A stretch of DNA of 63,617 nt from Opitutia bacterium Tous-C1TDCM (GTDB lineage: Bacteria > Verrucomicrobiota > Verrucomicrobiia > Opitutales > Opitutaceae). The translations under genes were made by a program, and so were the position numbers. Shown here one piece after another: positions 49,210 to 57,854 of this stretch (its first letter is position 1; every line of letters begins with the position of its first letter). Location: assembly GCA_002288455.1 (NCBI GenBank), contig NEUS01000006.1:1-63617 (forward strand), read 5' to 3'. The notes under the pieces are model-generated. The model did no database searches, was not told the DNA's origin, and worked only from the letters and a program-made list of their open reading frames with translations.

Positions 49210-49701
49210 TCACGGCAGGGGATCGAGCTGCCCGGCGGGCACGCGCACGTGGAGGCCGCGCTGGAGGACGTCGACGGAGACGACGATGCCCTGCGGGTCG
49301 GCGGGATTGTCGACCAGGCCCTCGAGGCCGTGGAGGGCGCCGCCGAGGATCTTGACGCGGCGGCCGCGGCGCAGGAGCGGCATCACGCTGAGTTCGAGGC
49401 CGGAGGCGACGATGCGTTTCACCTCTTCCATCTGGACAAGGAAACGCGGGACGTCCTCGACCGGAATGGCGCGGGCGACGTTGTCCTGCTGGTAGATCCG
49501 CGGCTTCAATTCCGGGTCGACCTGGGCGAAGACATAGCCCGGGAAGAGCGGTTTGGTGAAGCGCTTGGTGCCGTCGTGGTAGCGCCGGACGCTGAGGATC
49601 AGCGGCAGGTAGTGCTCGATGCGTTCAGCCGTCAGGACGGCGGCGAGTTTCTTTTCGCAGCGCGGGCGGGTGTGGCAGACGAACCAGGGGCGGTCGGCCA
49701 T
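49210..49701 (-). CDS. NusG-family specialised elongation factor (RfaH/UpxY-like)
   Basis: A 163-residue protein. The NGN domain starts 'WFVCHTRPRCEKKLAAVL' and has 'TKPLFPGYVFAQVD'. A C-terminal KOW domain follows ('RRGRRVKILGGALHGLEGLV'). It is shorter than housekeeping NusG and lacks the secE-nusG-rplKA context. The 'HxRPRxEKKxA' opening is typical of RfaH/UpxY/LoaP paralogues, which keep RNA polymerase going through long polysaccharide operons. It is the last gene of nif3-aroQ-this gene, about 10 kb from the 37-kb glycan cluster. That cluster as its target is an inference. Confidence 0.88.
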   Translation of the reverse strand: MADRPWFVCHTRPRCEKKLAAVLTAERIEHYLPLILSVRRYHDGTKRFTKPLFPGYVFAQVDPELKPRIYQQDNVARAIPVEDVPRFLVQMEEVKRIVASGLELSVMPLLRRGRRVKILGGALHGLEGLVDNPADPQGIVVSVDVLQRGLHVRVPAGQLDPLP

Positions 49702-49705
49702 CGCG

Positions 49706-50134
49706 TCAGCGCTTCAGCAGGAACCGGATGGCGGCGTGGTAGCCTTCGAGGCCGAGGCCGGTGATGACGGCGAGGCAGGCGGGGGCGGTGAGCGAGACGT
49801 GGCGGAATTCCTCGCGCTTGTAGATATTGGAGATGTGCACCTCGACCGTCGGCAGGTGCGCGCCGAGCAGGGCGTCGCGCAGGGCGACGCTGGTGTGGGT
49901 GAAGGCGCCGCCGTTGATCACGATGCCGTCGAACTTCGCGTCGGTGAGCGCGGCGATTTTGTCGATGAGGGCGCCCTCGTGGTTCGACTGGAAGCACTCG
50001 AGCTGGGCGACGGCGCCGAACTCGGCGCGCAGGGCGGCTTCGAGGTCGGCGAGCGTGGCGCGGCCGTAGATCTCGGGTTCGCGTTTGCCGAGGCGGTCGA
50101 GGTTGGGCCCGTTGAGGACGGCGATTTTCTTCAT
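49706..50134 (-). CDS. aroQ: Type II 3-dehydroquinate dehydratase
   Basis: A 142-residue dodecameric enzyme that dehydrates 3-dehydroquinate to 3-dehydroshikimate (shikimate pathway). The family residues are visible: '[18 protein letters not shown]' with the catalytic Arg and Tyr, '[13 protein letters not shown]', '[17 protein letters not shown]' with Asn/His, and '[18 protein letters not shown]'. Complete at normal length. It sits 4 bp upstream of the NusG-like gene and 123 bp after the Nif3 gene. Confidence 0.97.
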   Translation of the reverse strand: MKKIAVLNGPNLDRLGKREPEIYGRATLADLEAALRAEFGAVAQLECFQSNHEGALIDKIAALTDAKFDGIVINGGAFTHTSVALRDALLGAHLPTVEVHISNIYKREEFRHVSLTAPACLAVITGLGLEGYHAAIRFLLKR

Positions 50135-50198
50135 CGGTGGGTGGCGGAGGAAACGCGAAAGGGGGCAGGGAAGCCAATCCCGTTTTCCGGAGGCAGGG

Positions 50199-50228
50199 GG
50201 AGCTTACAGCTGCAAGCTCCGAGCCATC
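50199..50228. repeat. Hairpin made of heptamer-like units between nif3 and aroQ
   Basis: GGAGCTT (50199-50205) pairs with AAGCTCC (50214-50220) around an 8-nt loop. The same stretch also reads as period-7 units AGCTTAC, AGCTGCA, AGCTCCG, AGCCATC (50201-50228). It lies in the 123-bp gap between the two minus-strand genes. No T run follows on the minus strand, so a processing or attenuation site is more likely than a terminator. Confidence 0.4.
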
Positions 50229-50257
50229 GGCCCTTGGTCGCGGCGGTGGCGAGGCGA

Positions 50258-51019
50258 TCAGAGCGGATTTTCCGTGGCGACGAATTCCCAGGGCAGGCCG
50301 AATTTGCGGGCGAGCTCGGCGGCGAGGGCGCGGACGCCGTGGACTTCCGTCGCGTAGTGCCCGCACAGGTACAGGTTGAGTTTCTCTTCCTGGGCGCGGT
50401 TGAACCATTCCTCGCGCAGTTCGCCGGTGACGAGCGTGTCGGCGCCCGCGGCCGCGAGTTCGGGAATCGCGCTGTTGCCGGAGCCGCTGCAGAACGCGAC
50501 GGCGCGCGGATGGGCGGAACCGTATTCGATCGCGATCACGCGGCCGTACTGGGCCTCGAGTTGGCGGCGGAGCGCGGCGCGGGTGGCGGCATGGGCGGCG
50601 ATCCAGCCGACGGGGGTGCCGTCGCGCACGAGGAAGGGCCGCGTCGGCTTGAGGCCGAGTTGGCGGGCGAGCAGGGCGTTGTTGCCGAGCTGCGGGTGGC
50701 CGTCGAGGGGCAGGTGGCTCGAGTAGAGCGCGCAGTTGCCGTGCACGAGGGTCGCGACGCGGGCGAAGGCCGGGCCGACGAGGGGGCGGGGCATGTCCCA
50801 GTAGAGACCGTGGTGGACGATGAGGAAATCGATGCCGGCGGCGACGGCTTGGCGGAAGGGCACGACGCCGGCGTCGACCGCGGCGCCGATCTTGGCGACG
50901 TGGCCGTTGTTCGCGACCTGAAGGCCGTTCCAGGCGCCGGGGGCGTCTTTGTAGGCGGTGCGGCGGGTGCGGGTGTCGCAGTAGGCGACGAGGCGGTCGA
51001 GCGGGACGGAGGTGGGCAT
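50258..51019 (-). CDS. Nif3-like dinuclear metal centre protein
   Basis: A 253-residue protein of the Nif3/YbgI/DUF34 family, which forms hexameric rings with a two-metal site. Metal ligands are seen in 'DFLIVHHGLYW' (HH), 'LYSSHLPLDGHPQLG' and the C-terminal 'CGHYATEVHGVRAL' (H...E). The family has a proposed link to GTP cyclohydrolase I-type chemistry, but the true activity is unknown. It is divergent from the dCMP deaminase gene across a 110-bp gap and heads the run towards aroQ. Confidence 0.93.
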   Translation of the reverse strand: MPTSVPLDRLVAYCDTRTRRTAYKDAPGAWNGLQVANNGHVAKIGAAVDAGVVPFRQAVAAGIDFLIVHHGLYWDMPRPLVGPAFARVATLVHGNCALYSSHLPLDGHPQLGNNALLARQLGLKPTRPFLVRDGTPVGWIAAHAATRAALRRQLEAQYGRVIAIEYGSAHPRAVAFCSGSGNSAIPELAAAGADTLVTGELREEWFNRAQEEKLNLYLCGHYATEVHGVRALAAELARKFGLPWEFVATENPL

Positions 51020-51129
51020 GGCGAGGATGTAGCGGGCCGCGGGGGCGGTAGGCCAGTCCGCAACGGCGGACTTTTCGCAGGGCGGGATTGCCGGCGCGCG
51101 CCGAGGTGTCCAAGGTGCGCGCCTGCTGC

Positions 51130-51642
51130 ATGAGCGCCGCCCCCCAACCCGTTTCCTCCTCCTCCGCGCCGGCGGACGAAGTCCGGCCCGTCGATTTGAT
51201 CGCGGCCGCGGCGGAACAGTTTCCGCACCGTCCCTCGTGGGACGAATACTTCATGGCCACGGCCGTGCTGATGTCGTCGCGCTCGAACTGCGAGCGGCTG
51301 CATGTCGGCTGCGTGATCGTGACCGGCGGCGAGCGGAAAAACCGGCTCGTGGCCGCGGGCTACAACGGCTTTTTGCCGGGCACGCCGCATGTCTCGCGGG
51401 TGCGCGAAGGGCACGAGCAGGCGACGGTGCACGCGGAGCAGAACGCGGTCGCCGATGCGGCGCGGCGCGGCAGTTCGGTCGAGGGCTGCGTGGCCTACGT
51501 GACCCATTTCCCGTGCATCAATTGCGCGAAGATCCTCGCGGCGGCCGGCATCGCGGAAATCCGGTACCGGCTGGATTACTCGAACGATCCGCTGGTGACG
51601 CCGTTGCTCGCGGATGCGGGCGTGAAGATTCTGAAACTCTGA
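51130..51642 (+). CDS. Deoxycytidylate (dCMP) deaminase family protein
   Basis: A 170-residue zinc deaminase converting dCMP to dUMP, which supplies thymidylate synthesis. The zinc and catalytic motif is 'VHAEQNAVADAA' (His101, Glu103) with 'HFPCINCAK' (Cys129, Cys132). The 'CxRxHVGCVIV' opening and 'GYNGFLPG' are typical of dCMP deaminases. The about 30-residue N-terminal tail rich in Ser/Pro/Ala is low complexity, so a shorter start is possible. The YqgE gene follows 25 bp downstream. Confidence 0.93.
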   Translation: MSAAPQPVSSSSAPADEVRPVDLIAAAAEQFPHRPSWDEYFMATAVLMSSRSNCERLHVGCVIVTGGERKNRLVAAGYNGFLPGTPHVSRVREGHEQATVHAEQNAVADAARRGSSVEGCVAYVTHFPCINCAKILAAAGIAEIRYRLDYSNDPLVTPLLADAGVKILKL

Positions 51643-51667
51643 CGCCGTCGGCCGCCGTTTCCCCGCC

Positions 51668-52228
51668 ATGCACGAACGCAGCTCCGCTTCGCAGGACAGC
51701 GAAACGCTCGGGGGCTCGTTGCTGCTGGCGCATCCGGGGATGAAGGATCCGAATTTCCGGCGCAGCGTGATTCTGATGTCGTTGCACAATGCCGAAGGCG
51801 CGATGGGCGTGGTGCTCAACCGGCCGCTCGGCAAACGGCTCGGCGAACTGAGCGGCGACTTCGCGTTCGGGCCCTTGGCGGGCGTGCCGTTGTTTGCCGG
51901 CGGGCCGGTGCAGACGGAGCAAGTCGTGCTCGCGGCGTGGCAGCAGCGCGACGACGGCTTCCGCCTCCACTTCGGCGTGGAGCCCGAGAAGGCGATCCAG
52001 TTGCTCGGCGAGGACGGCACGCATGTCCGCGCCTTCATGGGGTATTCCGGCTGGTCCGCGGGGCAGCTGGAAAACGAGATGAAGCACCGGACCTGGGTGG
52101 TGGCCGATGTGCCCGAGGACCTTTTGCTGCATCCGCAGGACGAAACGCTGTGGCGGACGGTGCTCGGCCGCGAAGGCGCGGAGTGGCGATTGTTGGCGGG
52201 CGAGCCCGAGGATCCGGAGCGGAATTGA
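51668..52228 (+). CDS. YqgE/AlgH family protein
   Basis: A 186-residue protein of the UPF0301 (YqgE/AlgH) family. Family marks are 'LGGSLLLAHPGMKDPNFRRS', 'AMGVVLNRPLGKRL', 'LFAGGPVQTEQVVLAA' and 'AFMGYSGWSAGQLENE'. AlgH was once linked to alginate regulation in Pseudomonas, but biochemical function is not settled, so no role in the glycan cluster is claimed. It is probably co-transcribed with the deaminase gene. Confidence 0.95.
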   Translation: MHERSSASQDSETLGGSLLLAHPGMKDPNFRRSVILMSLHNAEGAMGVVLNRPLGKRLGELSGDFAFGPLAGVPLFAGGPVQTEQVVLAAWQQRDDGFRLHFGVEPEKAIQLLGEDGTHVRAFMGYSGWSAGQLENEMKHRTWVVADVPEDLLLHPQDETLWRTVLGREGAEWRLLAGEPEDPERN

Positions 52229-52273
52229 AACTCCGGCAACGGCGCGCGGCGCGGGCATAGTTTTCCCTTGCCG

Positions 52274-52300
52274 TTGACTTTCGGTGCCCCCTAGTAACGT
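52274..52300 (+). promoter_or_regulatory. Candidate promoter for tRNA-Cys
   Basis: TTGACT at 52274-52279 resembles a -35 box. TAACGT (52295-52300) at 15-bp spacing, or TAGTAA (52292-52297) paired with TTGCCG at 52268, could serve as -10. It lies about 46 bp upstream of the tRNA. The match is moderate. Confidence 0.4.
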
Positions 52301-52312
52301 CCCTCCTGCCGG

Positions 52313-52331
52313 TTCGGGAGCGATTCCCGAA
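52313..52331 (+). other. Hairpin in the 5' leader of tRNA-Cys
   Basis: TTCGGGA (52313-52319) and TCCCGAA (52325-52331) form a perfect 7-bp stem with a 5-nt loop, flanked by CCG and CGG that can extend it. It ends 14 nt before the mature tRNA-Cys and may guide 5' processing or stabilise the precursor. Confidence 0.5.
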
Positions 52332-52345
52332 ACGGCAATCAGCAA

Positions 52346-52420
52346 GGCGCGGTAGCCAAGTGGTAAGGCCGAGGTCTGCAAAACCTCTATGCGCCGGTTC
52401 AATTCCGGCCCGCGCCTCCA
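52346..52420 (+). tRNA. tRNA-Cys (anticodon GCA), CCA encoded
   Basis: A 75-nt cloverleaf. Acceptor GGCGCGG (52346-52352) pairs with CCGCGCC (52410-52416), the discriminator is U as expected for tRNA-Cys, and CCA follows. The anticodon GCA occupies 52378-52380 in loop CTGCAAA. GGTTCAATTCC is the T arm. Transcribed towards the TonB receptor gene 194 bp downstream. Confidence 0.95.
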
Positions 52421-52614
52421 ATTTCAATTCTCCATCCCGGGTGGATTGCGGCGCAGCCGGGCAGGAAAGTTCCGCGGCTGCGATCGCCGGCCCGGCCTCC
52501 GCCGCCGGATCAAGATCGGATTGCCAATGGATCGGGCGGGTACGGGCTCGTTTTTCGCTGCCGCCCTGTCAGTTCTTGGCGGCGAGTCGTTCTGTTTCCC
52601 CAATACCCCCCTCT

Positions 52615-55600
52615 ATGGCCAAGCTACCAACCCGCTCCCCCCTCGTGCCGCGCGCCCTGTTCCAATGGCTTGCGGCCCTCTGTCTTTTGCTCGGAGTTTT
52701 CGGCGCCCGCGCCGGGGCCGCCGAGGCCACCGGGATCGTGACGGGGCGGGTCTTCAATCCTGCCACCGGCAGCTACGTGGACAGTGCCGAAGTGCGCATC
52801 GCGGACACGGACCTGCTCGCCGCCACCGAGTCCAACGGGTTCTTCCGCCTGACCGGGGTTCCCGCGGGCTCCCGGCGCCTGATCGTCACCTACACGGGGG
52901 CCCGCAAAGCGGATCTTCCGGTCGACGTGCGGCCCGGGGAAACCGTCGTCCGCGACGTGGATCTTGTCTCCGCCACCGGGGCGGGCGAGGCCGTCAAACT
53001 CGATGCCTTCGTCGTCGGCTCCGCGCGCGAGGGCAACGCCAAGGCCATCATGGAGCAGCGGCGCTCCATGAATCTCACGAACAGCCTGTCCTCGGATTTC
53101 TTCGGCGATGTCGCGGAAGGCAGCGTCGGCGAATTCCTGAAGAATGTGCCCGGGGTCGATGTCGACTACGTCGGCCCGGATGCCCGCGGGCCGCGCTTGC
53201 GCGGCCTCGATCCCCAATACGTGGGCGTGACGGTCGACGGCATGGGCCTCGCGAGTGCCGACGGTTTGCAGGGTACCGGAGGCGGCGCCCGGTCGTTCAG
53301 CTTCGATCAGGTTTCGGTCAACAGCGTCGATCGCATCGAGGTGAACTACACGACCGCCGCGGACCAGAATGCCGACGCCCCCGCGGGGACGATCAACCTG
53401 AAGACGAAGCGCGCCTTCGAGCGCAAGGGCCGGCGGCTTTCCTGGCAGGCCAACTTCATGGCCAACGGCGCGGATTTCACCCCGCGGAGCAGCTACGGCC
53501 CCGGCGACACCCACACCCGCAAGTTCCGGCCCGGCGGGATCCTCGAGTATTCGGATGTATTTCTGGGCAACCGGCTGGGCGTCGTGCTGAATATCAGCGA
53601 GTCGAGCCAGTATGTCGCGATGAGCCGCGTCAATCACAGCTACAACGCCACCCCGACCGTCGCCGACCCGCGTCCGCGGGTGATCACCGGGATCACCTTT
53701 CTCAGCAATCCGCGGCTCACGGAACGCTTCACGCCGACGCTGACCGTCGATTTCAAAGCGACGCCTGCGCTCGTGCTTTCGCTGACCGCGATGTACAATC
53801 TGTTCGACGCCTACATCGACCAGCGCCAGCTCGTCTTCACGACGCCGGGCGGGCGCGCGGCGATCACCGGCGACGGCTTGAACAACTTCGGCGTGATCAA
53901 CGGCGGGGGATCCCTCAACCTGACACTCAACCACAGCCACAAGTTCGTGCAGACCCGCACGGTGTCGCCGAAATTTGAATACCGCCGGGGCAGTTGGCAG
54001 GTCAACGGCGCTTTGCTTTACACCGTCTCGGGCAACCAGTACGTCGCTTTGCCGCGCGTCGGTCCGGTCTCCCTGACGACCAATGCCCTCACCGGGCTGA
54101 GCTGGAACCTGCGCCGCTCGTCGTTGCGCGACCCCGACTGGCAGGTGACGCAGACCGGGGGGCGCGACATCTCCGCCCCGGCGAATTTCACCAACCCGCG
54201 GTTCGGCGACACCGCGACCTTCGCGGAAAACGAGATCTGGCAGGGGCAGGCGGACGCGCGGTGGGTGGCGGGCTGGCGGTTGCCGACCTGGTTCAAATTC
54301 GGCGCGAAGGTCACGGAGGACGCGCGCCGCTACCGCACCCCCAACGCCTTCCTCACCTGGCGGTACGACGGTCCCGGCGGCGGTCCGACCGGCAGCTTCG
54401 CCCCGTTCGCGTTCCCCGAGAACACCTGGCGGGTCTTCAACGGGGCCAACGTCAGCTCGCTCTCGGGCGTGCCGCCGACGTTTCCCAACCGCAAGGCGAT
54501 CAGCAATATCTTCCTGGAGCGCCCGGAGTATTTCACCAATCTGGGTACCGCGGCGAATTTCTACACCGCCTTCATCGACAGCCCGAGCTACGTGAAGGAA
54601 ACGCGCGTGGCCGGCTTCGCGATGGCGAACACCCGAATCCGGCGGTTCCAGCTGCAAGCGGGTTTGCGCTGGGAGGAAAACACTCTCGCCAACCGCGAAT
54701 TCGATGCGCGCTCGCCCGCGGAGATGCGTGCCGCCGGCTACGCCGTGTCCGCCGCCAATGGCCGCGCGACCACCATCCCCGGTCTCACGTACCAATTCAT
54801 GAGCCAGCCCAAGAAGACCGTGCGGTCCGGGTACGACAACTTCTTCCCGTCCGCCAGCATCAAGTACTCCGTGGCGGAGAACCTTCAGGCGCACTTCGGC
54901 TACAGTTCCACGATCTCCCGTCCCTCGATCAGCAACCTCGGCGGCGTCTGGGTCTTCAACGAAGACAACCAGACCGTCACGGTCCCCAATCCGGAGCTGA
55001 AGCCGGAGCGCTCGAAAAACTACACCGGCCGCCTGGCCTACTACTTCGAGCCGGTGGGCAGCGTGGCGGTGACCCTGTTCCAGAACGAAGTCTTCAACAG
55101 CGTGGCGACCGAGGAGTTCTCCGCGGAGGATTTCGGGTACCAGGACGATCCCATCTATTCCGCGTACCGTTTCATTTCGGTGGGGAACCGCCCCGGCACG
55201 ACGCGCGTGCGCGGCATGACGTTTGAATACAGCCAGGCGTTGTCCTTCCTGCCCGGGGCGCTGAAGGGCCTGAACGTTTCCGCGAACTACACGCGCACCT
55301 ACGCCTCCGTCCCCAAGGCGGCCATGACTCCGCACATGATCGGTGCCACGCTGAGCTATCGTTACCGCCGCGTCGCGTTCGGCACCAGTGGCAAGTGGAC
55401 GGATACCACCCCGATGAACACCGCGGCCGTGCCGACCTATCGCCTGAGCCGCACGATGATCGATCTGAACGGCAGCTACCAAATCACCAATCGCTACAGC
55501 GTGTTTCTCCAGGTGAGAAACCTCTTCAATATCCCCGAATTCCGTTACCAGATCGATCCGAGCTACCTGACCCAACATTTGGCGGTGGGGACGTTCTACA

Positions 55601-55626
55601 CTTTCGGGATCAAGGGCGTCTTCTAG
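52615..55626 (+). CDS. TonB-dependent outer membrane receptor with N-terminal carboxypeptidase-regulatory-like domain
   Basis: A 1003-residue receptor. Residues 1-36 look like a signal peptide ('WLAALCLLLGVFGARAGA'). A beta-sandwich CarboxypepD_reg-like domain follows ('TGRVFNPATGSYVDSAEVRI', about 40-120), then the plug ('GEFLKNVPGVDVDYVGPDAR', 'VDRIEVNYTTAADQNADAPA') and a beta-barrel ending in aromatic '...YTFGIKGVF' as needed for BAM insertion. It imports a large substrate at the expense of proton motive force through TonB. No SusD partner is nearby. The start lacks a clear Shine-Dalgarno. Substrate unknown; convergent with pdxA. Confidence 0.93.
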   Translation: MAKLPTRSPLVPRALFQWLAALCLLLGVFGARAGAAEATGIVTGRVFNPATGSYVDSAEVRIADTDLLAATESNGFFRLTGVPAGSRRLIVTYTGARKADLPVDVRPGETVVRDVDLVSATGAGEAVKLDAFVVGSAREGNAKAIMEQRRSMNLTNSLSSDFFGDVAEGSVGEFLKNVPGVDVDYVGPDARGPRLRGLDPQYVGVTVDGMGLASADGLQGTGGGARSFSFDQVSVNSVDRIEVNYTTAADQNADAPAGTINLKTKRAFERKGRRLSWQANFMANGADFTPRSSYGPGDTHTRKFRPGGILEYSDVFLGNRLGVVLNISESSQYVAMSRVNHSYNATPTVADPRPRVITGITFLSNPRLTERFTPTLTVDFKATPALVLSLTAMYNLFDAYIDQRQLVFTTPGGRAAITGDGLNNFGVINGGGSLNLTLNHSHKFVQTRTVSPKFEYRRGSWQVNGALLYTVSGNQYVALPRVGPVSLTTNALTGLSWNLRRSSLRDPDWQVTQTGGRDISAPANFTNPRFGDTATFAENEIWQGQADARWVAGWRLPTWFKFGAKVTEDARRYRTPNAFLTWRYDGPGGGPTGSFAPFAFPENTWRVFNGANVSSLSGVPPTFPNRKAISNIFLERPEYFTNLGTAANFYTAFIDSPSYVKETRVAGFAMANTRIRRFQLQAGLRWEENTLANREFDARSPAEMRAAGYAVSAANGRATTIPGLTYQFMSQPKKTVRSGYDNFFPSASIKYSVAENLQAHFGYSSTISRPSISNLGGVWVFNEDNQTVTVPNPELKPERSKNYTGRLAYYFEPVGSVAVTLFQNEVFNSVATEEFSAEDFGYQDDPIYSAYRFISVGNRPGTTRVRGMTFEYSQALSFLPGALKGLNVSANYTRTYASVPKAAMTPHMIGATLSYRYRRVAFGTSGKWTDTTPMNTAAVPTYRLSRTMIDLNGSYQITNRYSVFLQVRNLFNIPEFRYQIDPSYLTQHLAVGTFYTFGIKGVF

Positions 55627-55683
55627 CCGAGGGGGTCCGCCCGCCGCGGCACGGCAAGCGCAGCCGAAACCAGCAATCTGACG

Positions 55684-55715
55684 AACCGAACGGTTTTTGC
55701 TCTCAACGCTCAGCC
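55684..55715. repeat. Degenerate heptamer repeat relic and weak terminator after TonB receptor
   Basis: GGTTTTTGCTCTCAACGCTCAGCC (55692-55715) closely matches the right half of the element at 49101-49194 (GGTTTTGCTCTCAACTCTCAG). The left arm is not seen. Just before it AACC-GAAC-GGTT followed by TTTT gives a very short stem with a T run, which may act as a weak terminator. The rest of the 245-bp convergent gap 55627-55871 shows no gene. Confidence 0.45.
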
Positions 55716-55871
55716 AAGCCCTCTCGACTGTCTGAGCTCGGCCGAGCGTGGACTCACTTGCGCAGCGGGACCGGGCCCGGTTGCGGCGGGAGAACCCGGG
55801 GAGGGAAACGGACCGAGGCCGGTTGCGGCGGCAGGTGCTTGCCCCGGAGTTCCGGCCGCTGGTTGCTTGGC

Positions 55872-56822
55872 TCAAGCGCCGGATTTCGACCGGGCGAGGG
55901 AAGCCGCGAGGAGAATCGCTTCGGTCATGGAGCGGTCGCTGGCCTTGCCCTGCCACGCGATGTCGAAGGCCGTGCCGTGGTCGACGGAGACCCGGAAGAA
56001 GGGCAGGCCGGCGGTGAGGTTCACGCCGTGGTCGAAGCCCGCCTGCTTCACGGCCACGTGGCCCTGGTCGTGGTACTGCGCCACCACGACGTCGAAATCG
56101 CCCCGCGCGCAACGGAAGAAGACCGTGTCGCCGGGCCACGGCCCGCTGGCGTCGATGCCGGCCGCGCGGGCCGCGGCGACGGCGGGAGCGATGTGCTCGA
56201 TCTCTTCGCGGCCGAAGAGTCCGCCTTCGCCGGCGTGCGGGTTCAGGCCGGCCACCGCGATCCGGGGCTGCGCGAGGCCCATCTGCCGCAGCGACCGGTG
56301 GGCCACGCGGATGACGGTGCCGATCCGCTCGCAGGTGACCCGGCGGATGGCCTCGGCGAGACTGACGTGGGTGGAGGTGTGGACGACGCGCAGCGGGCCG
56401 GCGACGAGCATCATCGTGTAGTCCCGCACCTGGGCGAGTTCGGCGAGCAACTCGGTGTGTCCCGGATAGGGAAAACCGGCGGCGGCCATGGCCGCCTTGT
56501 TCAGGGGCGCGGTGGCGATCGCATCGGCTTCGCCTGCTTGGACGAGGGCGACCGCGTGTTTGACCGCGAGGACGGCGGTGCGGCCGGCGGCCGCGGATTC
56601 CCGGCCGGGCTCGATCTCGGTCAACGGCACCGGAATGTCGTCGATCGTCGGGGCCATGGGCAGGCCAAGCCGCCGGGCGACCTCCGTTAGGATGGCCCGC
56701 GAGCCCACGACGCGCGGCGTGCACGAGGCGCGGACCTCGGGCCGGGCGATCGCTTGGAGGACGATTTCCGGGCCGATGCCGGCGGGATCGCCGGCGGAGA
56801 TGGCGACAACGGGAAGGCTCAT
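55872..56822 (-). CDS. PdxA-family 4-phosphohydroxy-acid dehydrogenase (PdxA2-like)
   Basis: A 316-residue metal- and NAD-dependent dehydrogenase. '[18 protein letters not shown]' opens it, '[13 protein letters not shown]' gives a metal/substrate His, '[15 protein letters not shown]' follows, and '[19 protein letters not shown]' plus '[12 protein letters not shown]' complete the site. PdxA oxidises 4-phosphohydroxy-L-threonine in vitamin B6 synthesis, while PdxA2 members oxidise 4-phospho-threonate/erythronate in sugar-acid catabolism. Overlap (4 bp) with a KdgT-like permease and a TonB receptor upstream favour a catabolic role. A sugar-acid kinase is not in the window. Confidence 0.85.
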   Translation of the reverse strand: MSLPVVAISAGDPAGIGPEIVLQAIARPEVRASCTPRVVGSRAILTEVARRLGLPMAPTIDDIPVPLTEIEPGRESAAAGRTAVLAVKHAVALVQAGEADAIATAPLNKAAMAAAGFPYPGHTELLAELAQVRDYTMMLVAGPLRVVHTSTHVSLAEAIRRVTCERIGTVIRVAHRSLRQMGLAQPRIAVAGLNPHAGEGGLFGREEIEHIAPAVAAARAAGIDASGPWPGDTVFFRCARGDFDVVVAQYHDQGHVAVKQAGFDHGVNLTAGLPFFRVSVDHGTAFDIAWQGKASDRSMTEAILLAASLARSKSGA

Positions 56823-57784
56823 GCCGGCGAGGCCGCGGCGGCGACGCGGCGGGCCCACCACGCGGTGACAAGCGGGGTGGTGAAGGCGGTGACGACGACG
56901 CTGGCCGAGACGAGCAGCGTGGCGGACGCGGCGGCGGGGGCGTAGGCCGGATTGGCGGCGGCGACGAGGGCGGGCACGGCGGCGGCGTTGCCCGCGGTGG
57001 AGGAGGCGGCGAGGCCGGCGACGCCGTTGCCGCCGGCGAGGCGGTCGGCCCCGAAGAGGATCGCGCCGCTGACAATCGCGACGAAGAGACCGACGCCGAG
57101 GCCGAGCAGCCCGGTTTGCCAGACGTTCGCGAGGTTGAGCGTGGTGCCGAGGGCGAAGGCGAAGAAAGGAATGAGAACCTTGGTGCCGGCGCCGAGGAAG
57201 TCGCGCATCTGCGGATCGAGATTCCCGAGTGCCATCCCGACAAGGAGGGGCAGCACCGCGCCGACCATCATCGGCAGCGGAAACGCGGCGAGGCCGGCGA
57301 CGCCGAGCGTGAGCATGGTCAGGAAGGGACCGCTTTCGAGGCACATGACGGAGTAGGCGGCGGCGTCGCGGGGGCGTCCGTACTGCGCCATGAGCGCCAT
57401 GTACAGACCGCCGTTGGTGTCGTTGATCGCGGCGACGAGCGCGAGGGTGGACAGGCCGGCGAGCGCGCCCGCGGCGACCGGGGCCTCGCCGAGCCAGCGG
57501 CCGGCGGCGAAGGCGACCAGCAGGCCGCAGGCGAACTTGGCGCCGAGCAGGACGCCGCCCTGGCGCAGAATGTGCGGGGCGGATTCGAAGCCGATCGTCG
57601 TGCCCATACAGACGTAGAAGACGGCCAGAATCGGCAGGGCGCCGGTGAAGAGGGCGCCGGTGAACGAGCCGAAATAGCGCGGCGTGCCCGGGGCGAAGTG
57701 GGCGAGGGCCGCGCCGAGCAGGAGCGGCACAAGCATGAAGCCCCCGGGGATGCGGCCGAGGGTCCGGTGGAGGGGCAAAGTCAT
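56819..57784 (-). CDS. 2-keto-3-deoxygluconate permease family transporter (KdgT-like)
   Basis: A 321-residue inner membrane protein with about ten hydrophobic segments, matching the KdgT family. Landmarks are '[15 protein letters not shown]', '[20 protein letters not shown]', '[20 protein letters not shown]' and the C-terminal '[15 protein letters not shown]'. KdgT imports 2-keto-3-deoxygluconate by proton symport, and relatives carry other sugar acids. ATG 57784 is used; an upstream extension in frame is not conserved-looking. It lies 70 bp after the TonB receptor gene and overlaps pdxA, which suggests an uptake and oxidation unit. Confidence 0.9.
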   Translation of the reverse strand: MTLPLHRTLGRIPGGFMLVPLLLGAALAHFAPGTPRYFGSFTGALFTGALPILAVFYVCMGTTIGFESAPHILRQGGVLLGAKFACGLLVAFAAGRWLGEAPVAAGALAGLSTLALVAAINDTNGGLYMALMAQYGRPRDAAAYSVMCLESGPFLTMLTLGVAGLAAFPLPMMVGAVLPLLVGMALGNLDPQMRDFLGAGTKVLIPFFAFALGTTLNLANVWQTGLLGLGVGLFVAIVSGAILFGADRLAGGNGVAGLAASSTAGNAAAVPALVAAANPAYAPAAASATLLVSASVVVTAFTTPLVTAWWARRVAAAASPA

Positions 57785-57854
57785 GGGGCGGGGGCCCGGC
57801 GGCGCGATCCGCCGGGCTCCGTATCCATCACGCCGTGACAAACGGCGGCGGGAA

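Noticed and set aside
52360-52614. Extended TonB receptor start upstream of 52615
   Set aside because: The extension would overlap tRNA-Cys and precede a good signal peptide, so ATG 52615 is preferred.
52624-57243. Minus-strand open frame of 1539 codons across the TonB receptor and pdxA region
   Set aside because: Antisense to the clear TonB receptor; composition is that of a shadow frame in GC-rich DNA with no domain. It also runs through the real pdxA and kdgT genes in another frame.
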